The translations under genes and the position numbers were made by a program. The notes beneath the pieces were generated by a model. It worked only from the letters and a program-made list of their open reading frames with translations. It did no database searches and was not told the origin of the DNA. Shown here piece after piece: positions 57,521 through 64,000 of a stretch of 64,000 nt of DNA (positions within the stretch are counted from its first letter, which is position 1; each line of letters opens with the position of its first letter). Source of the stretch: Bryum argenteum (Eukaryota; Streptophyta; Bryopsida; Bryales; Bryaceae); contig CM073321.1 in assembly GCA_037043015.1 (NCBI GenBank), positions 5,001 through 69,000 of the forward strand, read 5' to 3'.

Positions 57521-58923
57521 GGGCCGGTTTAAACTACGGTGGAGAAGGCCTCCGGTCGGTCAAGAATGCTTGGCCAAGACATGGTTATATGAGGCAAATG
57601 GTGAATGCGTCGGAGAAGAATTAAATGCAATTAAAAATTTCTTAAAGAGTCTTGACCGGTTGTAGTCTTAACACCTAGAGGAGAAGTTTAGCGGTGATTT
57701 CCACCGGAGAAGTCTACCGGTGAAGAGAAGCTCACCTAATGGTGAAGATTTTTTGTGATACTAAATCATAATTCCTATCATTCACATTGTATGAAAATAC
57801 ATCAACAAATTTTTCTTTTCATCAAAATCAATATGCATATGTATGACAAATTGAGTAAACTTCAAATTAAATTTAATAATCAATTTGCGCCGTAGACTAA
57901 TGATTTCTATGGTTCATTTTTACATCAAATAGTATAGACACATAATATCCTCATTTTATGTTCAATGTCATTCAAAAATAGTAATGCAAAGCTTGGTTTT
58001 GAAACTAGTTATTCTTTGAGGCAGTTGATTATGCGGATTGAATCATGGTAGTCGCCGCTTGAATTTCACCTTCATTAGCATTTGTTAAGTTTTCTTGTCC
58101 TCACACACTAGTGTTGTCCACTCACGTCTTTCATAACGAAACCGGCTTGATGCCACCAATGAATTGTAAAACTTACATTCATGGTGGTCATTTCACGTAA
58201 TCAAGTTAGCAAGTTTGTCCTCCTTGTATTGCTATAAAACTATCTCAAATTTCTTTCGACATACCTTGACCGTATGTGAAAATCCAAGAATTGTCACTAT
58301 CATTAGTGCTTAAAGTCGAACCCATATATCAACACCTAATTAATATCAATTTTTATATCTCACTTGCTCGTGTGCATGAAAATATGATAAAATGCCAAAA
58401 AAATGAGCTCTAAGCCTTCAAAATGGCTTTAAAAAATTTACTACAGCATGTGAAGCTAGAGTAGCAAGTGTATATATACATCACTAATGTGATTTGAAGA
58501 TAAGGAAATGGTGGGGATGGATGGCTACCCTAGGGGGCTTGGATAGTAGTCATGAGGTGCAAGGTTCAAGTCTTGTTGGACTATACCTTAGGTTTTTGAA
58601 AGTCAGATTTGAGATCTACGGCCGAGATTCAGTTTTGAAAATAATTTTTTTATTGACGAGATGTTCTCCAGAATAGTGATTTTTTGTCTGACCTCAAATG
58701 GCCGGACAAGAAATCACTGTTCCGGAAAACATCTCGAGCAAAAAGTACCGCCACCTAAGCGGCCATGTCATTTTTTCATCCATGACAAAAGTTCTCCACC
58801 TTTGATTTCTTCACCAAGTGTAAACACCCACCGGTCAAGAATGGCGTTTTCGACCAATCACATTGGAGAAACGCCCTTTTTTTCTTGACCGGTGGACTAC
58901 TCCACCGTAGTGTAAACCGGCCC
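57521..58923. mobile_element. 1.4-kb PIF/Harbinger-type non-autonomous element
   Basis: Inverted ends GGGCCGGTTTAAACTACGGTGG (57521) and the complement of GGGCCGGTTTACACTACGGTGG (ending 58923), flanked by TTA at 57518-57520 and 58924-58926. GGGCC-type ends with a 3-bp TTA/TAA duplication are typical of PIF/Harbinger. No transposase inside. A second inverted pair, CCGGTCAAGAATGGCG and its partner, lies near the right end (58832-58905). Confidence 0.8.
58658..58738. repeat. Long imperfect hairpin nested in the PIF/Harbinger element
   Basis: CGAGATGTTCTCCAGAAT with GTGATTTTTTGTC pairs with GACAAGAAATCAC and TTCCGGAAAACATCTCG across a short loop, giving a stem of more than 30 bp. It may be a nested miniature element or a small-RNA source. 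Confidence 0.7.
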
Positions 58924-58929
58924 TTAGTT

Positions 58930-59680
58930 AGGGTAGAAATAAAAGGTAGTTAAGAGTTTGAAAGAGAGCCTATCACCATGTGAGACTATAAATAGTCTCA
59001 TGATTGTAATTCCACACTTTTTCTATCAATAAAGATTATTTGATTTGTTGTGGAAGAAACACTATGACTTACAATACGTGCTTTGTTGTAGAAAGAACTT
59101 TGAAGCATCTGGTATTTGATTTGTAGTGGAGGAAAATGAAAAACTTTTTATAGTTAATGTGTTGTGGTTGAAATCCTGAAGATGTCAGTAGAAATAGAGG
59201 TTGCACGAAGCTCAGTTTTGCCTTCATTTTTTCAAGGAGTTAGTGGTTAGAGTGTAGAGGCTAGGGTTTGCTTCTTCATGAAGCTAAGGTTTGTTGCCGC
59301 TGCCATAGTTAGGTCATGAGACCTTTGAATAGAAGTACAAAGCTCATTTTTGCCTTAGTTTTTCCAAAGAGTTAGTGTTTGAAGTGTAGAGTATTTCAAA
59401 TTTGTACTGGATTTCAAAGAGGTACTGGATTTCAAAAGCATCATATACAATAAACCGTAGGACTTGTAGTATTTGATTTGTTGTGAAAGAAACTCTAGTT
59501 GAGAAACTTGTTGAGAAACATGTATCTAATGGAGTAGATAGTGTACGTGGAGCCTTAGGAGTAGAACTACACACTTAGTTAGTTCTTAGATTCCTTTAAG
59601 TGTTGCTTGCAATCAAAGGCAGCCCATAGTGTTAAGTTATTCTACATGGTTAGGTCATCACTAGAAGAGCCTTCCTCCTA
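58930..59680. other. LTR-like sequence upstream of the copia remnant
   Basis: Contains a TATA-like CTATAAATAG at about 58986 and an AATAAAG at about 59028, in the arrangement typical of an LTR promoter and poly(A) site. Short duplicated phrases (TTTGATTTGTxGTGGA) follow. A matching second LTR was not identified. Confidence 0.35.
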
Positions 59681-59683
59681 CTT

Positions 59684-61374
59684 ATGTTCAGCCAATGCTT
59701 GGCTGATGTTATCCAGCACCATCTAAGTGAAGTCTTTCCCTTTAATCTCAATAGGTTATGGGCCACTCACTTGGTGGTGCGCTTGAAGGAGAAATTCAAG
59801 GGGTGGTGCACGAGAGGCAACCACCATGTAAGGAGATTGGAGAGGAGCAGTGTGCAATGGGCACAAGGTACCTGCAAGAGAGAGGCTGTTGCTTGAAGAT
59901 TGGTGGTTGGATCACATTCTTCCACCATCTAGCAAGGTACAACATGCATATGTGGCTTGATTTTGATGATTCTTTGAGTTTGGGTGATGCTTTCAAAAGT
60001 GTAGATGCAAAAAAGTGGGAATTGGCCATGCATGAGGAGTATGCATCTCTAATGGCCAATGGCACATGGGAGTTAGCCCCATTGCCAAAAAGCCGCAAGA
60101 GTGTTGGTTGCAAGTGGGTGTTTAGGACCAAGAGGGATGCACAAGGCAACGTGGTGTGCTACAAGGCACGGTTGGCGGCAAGGGGCTTTACTCAAGTGGA
60201 AGGTGTGGATTTCCATGAGACCTTTGCACTCGTGGCAAAGTTTACCACCATTCGTTGCAGTTGGCAATTTGGGCAGCCATGGACTTGGAGATTTACCGAA
60301 TGGATGTGAAGACGGCGTTTTTAAATGGTCAGTTGGACGAGGACATCTACATGGACATGCTCCTTGGTTTTGTGGAGGAGGGCACTCAACACCTTGTTTG
60401 TAAGCTCAAGAAGTTCTATCATAGGCTCAAGCAATCACCAAGGGCGTGGTACCATAGGATTGACATGTTTTTCACAAAGAAGGGTCTTTTAGGAGCCATG
60501 CCGATCACTCCTTGTATGTGAAGCAAAGAAAAGATTTTTTGTTGATTATAATCATCTATGTGGATGATTTGATTATCTTGGCTAGTGATGATGCAGTTTT
60601 GAGGTGGTTGAAGGTTAAGCTTGAGAAGAAGTTTGAGATGAGTGACACTTGGAGTTTTGCCTTGAAATTGTGTTTGAGAATAATTGCAGCACACGCATCA
60701 TTACCATGAGGCCAAGACGAGTACGTTGAGGAGGTGCTCAAGCGGATCCAAATAGAGGAGTGCAAACCCATTGGCACTTTGCTTGATGTGAAGGGGTTGT
60801 TGTTGAAGCTTTCAAATGAGGAATTTAAGGAGGTTGAAGAGGAGATGAAGGCTAATCCATACAAGGCTACGGTGGGCTCGTTGATATATGTAAAGGTGGC
60901 CACAAGGGCTGACCTTGCATTTCCAGTGAGCATCGTGAGCCAATTTATGGCAAAGACTGGTCGTCAACATTGGATGGCGATAGAACGCATCATTGACTAC
61001 AAATTGTGCCTTGGTGGTAACAACCTTGAGTTGAAAGAATATAGTGATGCAGATTGAGCGGAGTGCATGGCAACTAGCCATTGCTTGAAGGAGGCATTGT
61101 GGCTAAGGCAACTATAGAGGATGCTGGTTTTGTGGCAGTGGAGACCACAAGGATCATGTATGACAACCAAGGTTGGATTGCGCTTGCCAAAGACTCGAGG
61201 CACGACTCTTGTACAAAGCACATAGATGTGCAACTCCATTTCATTTGTGAGAATTTGGATGATGGAGAGGTAAGCTTGTCCTATTGTCCAACGGTCGACA
61301 TTGTAGCGGATGTGTTGACCAGATCGCTTGATAAAGTGTGGCATGAGAAGCTATCAAAGATACTCGCAGAGTGA
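59684..61374 (+). pseudogene. Ty1/copia reverse transcriptase and RNase H remnant
   Basis: In order: W-E-L-A-M-H-E-E-Y near 60030; C-K-W-V-F-R-T-K near 60110; A-R-L-A-A-R-G-F-T-Q near 60175; M-D-V-K-T-A-F-L-N-G near 60305; the catalytic Y-V-D-D near 60560; V-G-S-L-I-Y near 60880; an RNase H-like end with H-I-D-V-Q-L-H-F near 61225. These are classic Ty1/copia pol signatures. At least four frame breaks (about 60255, 60500, 60690, 61055) and the missing gag/integrase make it a fossil. Confidence 0.9.
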
Positions 61375-63000
61375 GAGTGTTGAAGATTAGGTTGCTCGTA
61401 GTTAATAAGAGTTATTAGGGTTTATTAGACTATGAGGAGAAGGTTGGATGTCTCGAGCCTTATTGTATATGGAGAGGGTTAGTCCACAAGAGCCTTATTG
61501 TGTGTAGAGAGGGATAATTCAATAGAGCCTTATTGTATGTAGAAAAATGGTCCTTCGAGACATTTCTGTCTAGAGGCTGAGATGATGGAAAACTGAGCTC
61601 TATGAATTTTGTTGTCTTGAGTGCAAGGAGATAGTCTCCAGAGATAGGTTTGTAGACAACAAGTGAGGGCTGGTACTTGTTGTGAGAGTCCTTGCAAGCT
61701 TAGATATGTGACTTGTGTTGTATGTATGCATTGAGAGTGTTAGAAAAGGGCTGTAAAGGACACATTCATGATAGATCTACTCGTGTTGAGCTCTAAAAAC
61801 ATAGATCTATAACCCTAGAAGGCAGATCTGAAAAGCGATGCAATGTATAGTGTTGGAACTTGACTCTAGATCTAGATCTGCGCCATTAGAGTTTCTCAAT
61901 CACTAGATCTATACTGATCTATTCTCTAGCAGTTGTAGCAAACATACTCACACTTGATACTCCTACACCAATTCACACTTGCACTCGTACACCGATTCGC
62001 TACGCAAACTTATTGCAACAACACATTATCATATGCAACCGCGAACTAATAGTAGCTATCAGCAGATCTACCATAATTGAAATAGCAAGAGGTGGCAGCA
62101 CCAAAGAACGCATATCTAGCAAGCAACAACTGGTGTAGATCTCTAGCAAGCAAACAGTATTGAAGGCAACACTACCAAAACTGAGGCATAGAAACCGCCG
62201 TGACCATCACTGCTAAAGTATCGGAGCTTACATCGTTGGTGGACATCAATTGATTCTTATCTTCACCTGATGCTGCATCGAAGCCTGCAGACTGAATGGC
62301 AGACCATTTTAAGCACAAGCACAGCGATACTGACATTAGCGACAACGACATTACTGGCAAAAGCGATCTGATAAGCCTTTCCTTACCCCCAATCTTCAAT
62401 GTGCGTTGCTGTGATTCAAGCACTCTATAATTAACTCCAACAAAAAAATCCCCAATCTATGTTGCACTCTTGCTAAGATTGACTTGCCCTGTAACCAACG
62501 TTAACCAAAAAAACCTTCAATTCTATTACCGACCCTGTGAACCGTCGAAACGGTTCACGCTTGTACGAAACTTTATCTACAAGCATTAGTCTAATATTTT
62601 TATGTTTAAAATCCCCAATAGGGACATTTAGGCTAATTCTTTCGGTTTCCAGAAATTCTATGATAATTGGAGGGGTCTTGCCTAAATGGCCCGGTAGTGT
62701 TTAGTTTATACTAAATTAGCAATATTAAAATTGTGTCAAAGTAGTATGACATGTTTTTTATTATGTTTTATGAATTTATCATTATTCATAATTACCTAGA
62801 ATCATCCTAATGAATAAGCATAATCAAAGTAATTAGTTAAATATTGCGGATGAAATGCTGGATGAACAAAGTTTTATCCGGTAAAACCGGATGAAACTCT
62901 ACCACATCCAAGTATCCAACTAGGAAGAGAGAGAGAAATTAGGGTTCTAGTTTTTTTGGGAGGGGATGTGTGAGTGGATTGTGTGCGTGCTAGGAGGAGA
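61375..63000. other. No recognisable gene
   Basis: The start may be the copia 3' LTR (TGTTGAAGATTAGG at 61378). Phrases with AGAGCCTTATTGTxTGTAGA are repeated at 61465, 61488 and 61525. The frame at 62172-62423 (minus) has no known features. Confidence 0.4.
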
Positions 63001-63164
63001 TCTAGAGTTTTTGGGGAAAAAAGAAGTGTGTGTGTGTGGTTTTTGGAAAAAACCTTAGGTAGTTTTGGCAAGTTTTTTGAGATCTAAGTATTTGGGTGCG
63101 TTTTTGGGGAGAGGCCGTTAGTGTGTGTGTGGGGATGCGTGTAGGTGGAAGGGACAAAGGGAGA

Positions 63165-63700
63165 GGAGTTTGGTAGCCGCCAAATAGGAGCAGCAGAACT
63201 TTCAAGGGCGATAGCACACGTTCTACAGCGATTCAGGAGCTGAGCTTTGGGGACAACCTAGATTAGGTCGTCCTCTCTCCGAGGACACCTTGCACACCCA
63301 ACTCGAAGCAACCAACTAGGATTTACAGCCGTTAGAAGAAAGAAGAGTTTGGTAGCCGCCGAATCGGAGCAGCAGAACTTCCAAGGGCGATAGCGCACGA
63401 TCTACAGCGATTCAGGAGCTGAACTTTGGGGACAACCTAGATCAGATCGTCTTCTCTCCGAGAACACCTTGCACACCCAATTCGAAGCAACCAACTAGGA
63501 TTTACAGCCGTTAGAAGAAAGAGGAGTTTGGTAGCTGCCGAATCGGAGCAGCAGAACTTCCAAGGGCGATAGCGCACGATCTACAGCAATTCAGGAGCTG
63601 AGCATTGGAGACGACCTAGATCAAGTCTTCCTCTTTTCAACGACACCTTGCACGTTTGGTTTGGAGCAACGAGCTAGGAGCTAGAGCCGTTAGGAGGAGG
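63165..63700 (+). repeat. Three-copy tandem repeat, period about 180 bp
   Basis: GAGTTTGGTAGCCGCC-type starts at 63165, 63345 and 63524. Each is followed by GGGCGATAGC, CTACAGCGATTCAGGAGCTGA and CACCTTGCAC. The third copy is more diverged at its end. It could be a satellite fragment or a duplicated LTR/leader segment. Confidence 0.85.
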
Positions 63701-64000
63701 AGTGATGCGGCAGCGTGGGATCACGGAAGGGCTAATTGATTTAGACTCCGTGCCACCGCTAGGGAGTTCTTTCCCTCATCCTTGTCGATTTCATGAGTTA
63801 GCTTGTTAAGATTGAATTGCTGAAGCGTGTTTGTTGTGTGAAAGAAAGGCAAGGTTAATTGCCGTAAAATTCTATGGTGCATGAATTGGTTGAAAGTGTG
63901 TGAATAGTTGAATGTTAGTATGACTGCTGATTGGAGTTTCTTGTTGGCACGGGGCAAGGACTAAGGCGGAAGCGCTGCCCAAATTGCCCCGACCACTATG
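63701..64000. other. Window end, no recognisable gene
   Basis: No frame above 80 codons and no family recognised; the sequence continues beyond the window. Confidence 0.4.

Noticed and set aside
1..64000. tRNA, rRNA or other structured RNA genes
   Set aside because: I looked for tRNA-like cloverleaf motifs and conserved rRNA strings by eye and saw none; a covariance-model scan would be needed to exclude them.

Overview
The window looks like nuclear DNA of a land plant. Evidence: degenerate TTTAGGG telomere-type repeats, plant-type Ty3/gypsy, Ty1/copia, hAT, CACTA and PIF/Harbinger elements, short GT-AG introns and AATAAA signals. The gene families hint at a bryophyte, lycophyte or fern rather than a flowering plant, but the species cannot be fixed from sequence alone. 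Almost everything readable is mobile DNA and its cargo; no ordinary host housekeeping gene or RNA gene was found.

The centre is a set of nested insertions that can be read directly. A hAT transposase gene (minus strand) is split into 49638-50453 and 15182-15791 by a Ty3/gypsy element. That element has LTRs at 15792-16529 and 48973-49632 and near-identical 5-bp target duplications (GTACA/ATACA). Its gag is in turn split, at 23703/48837, by a 25,130-bp CACTA-type element at 23704-48833. The CACTA element has 16-bp terminal inverted repeats (CACTAGAGGAAAACAG) and a perfect 3-bp target duplication (GTA). The hAT and gag reading frames resume across the two inserted blocks.

The giant CACTA element carries three genes. 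Gene B (26689-29623, minus) is a DUF7869-type protein with transposase-like D...D...D motifs. Gene C (40759-46486, plus, six exons) joins a ParB/DGQHR-like domain to a degenerate beta-class DNA N4/N6-methyltransferase fold and a low-complexity tail. Its predicted N-terminus, MARTKQTA, equals histone H3 residues 1-7 after the initiator Met. Gene D (46776-48351, plus) is an FCP1/HAD-phosphatase-like protein without the catalytic aspartates. B and C are divergent and share one 5' plan: a GC-rich leader exon, a long leader intron filled with a 30-bp repeat array, then the coding exons. A 6.6-kb AT-rich spacer separates them. Subterminal TGACG/CGTCA and CGTTAAA repeats lie at the element ends.

A short palindrome with half-sites TTTAGGTCG or TTTAGCTCG and their complements recurs in leader introns, coding introns and exons (in frame), and 3' flanks of these genes. 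It also marks gene A (5284-8215), an older pseudogene of the gene B family outside the giant element. B may be the transposase and C/D accessory or anti-silencing factors; that is inference.

Flanks: 1-3.9 kb is AT-rich without genes. 8.7-9.9 kb holds a hAT remnant and an acidic ORF. 10.3-15.2 kb is an LTR-like composite with internal repeats and a 216-bp CACTA-type MITE. 50.5-57.1 kb holds retroelement and MITE fragments. 57.5-58.9 kb is a 1.4-kb PIF/Harbinger-type element, 59.7-61.4 kb a broken Ty1/copia pol, and 63.2-63.7 kb a 180-bp tandem repeat.
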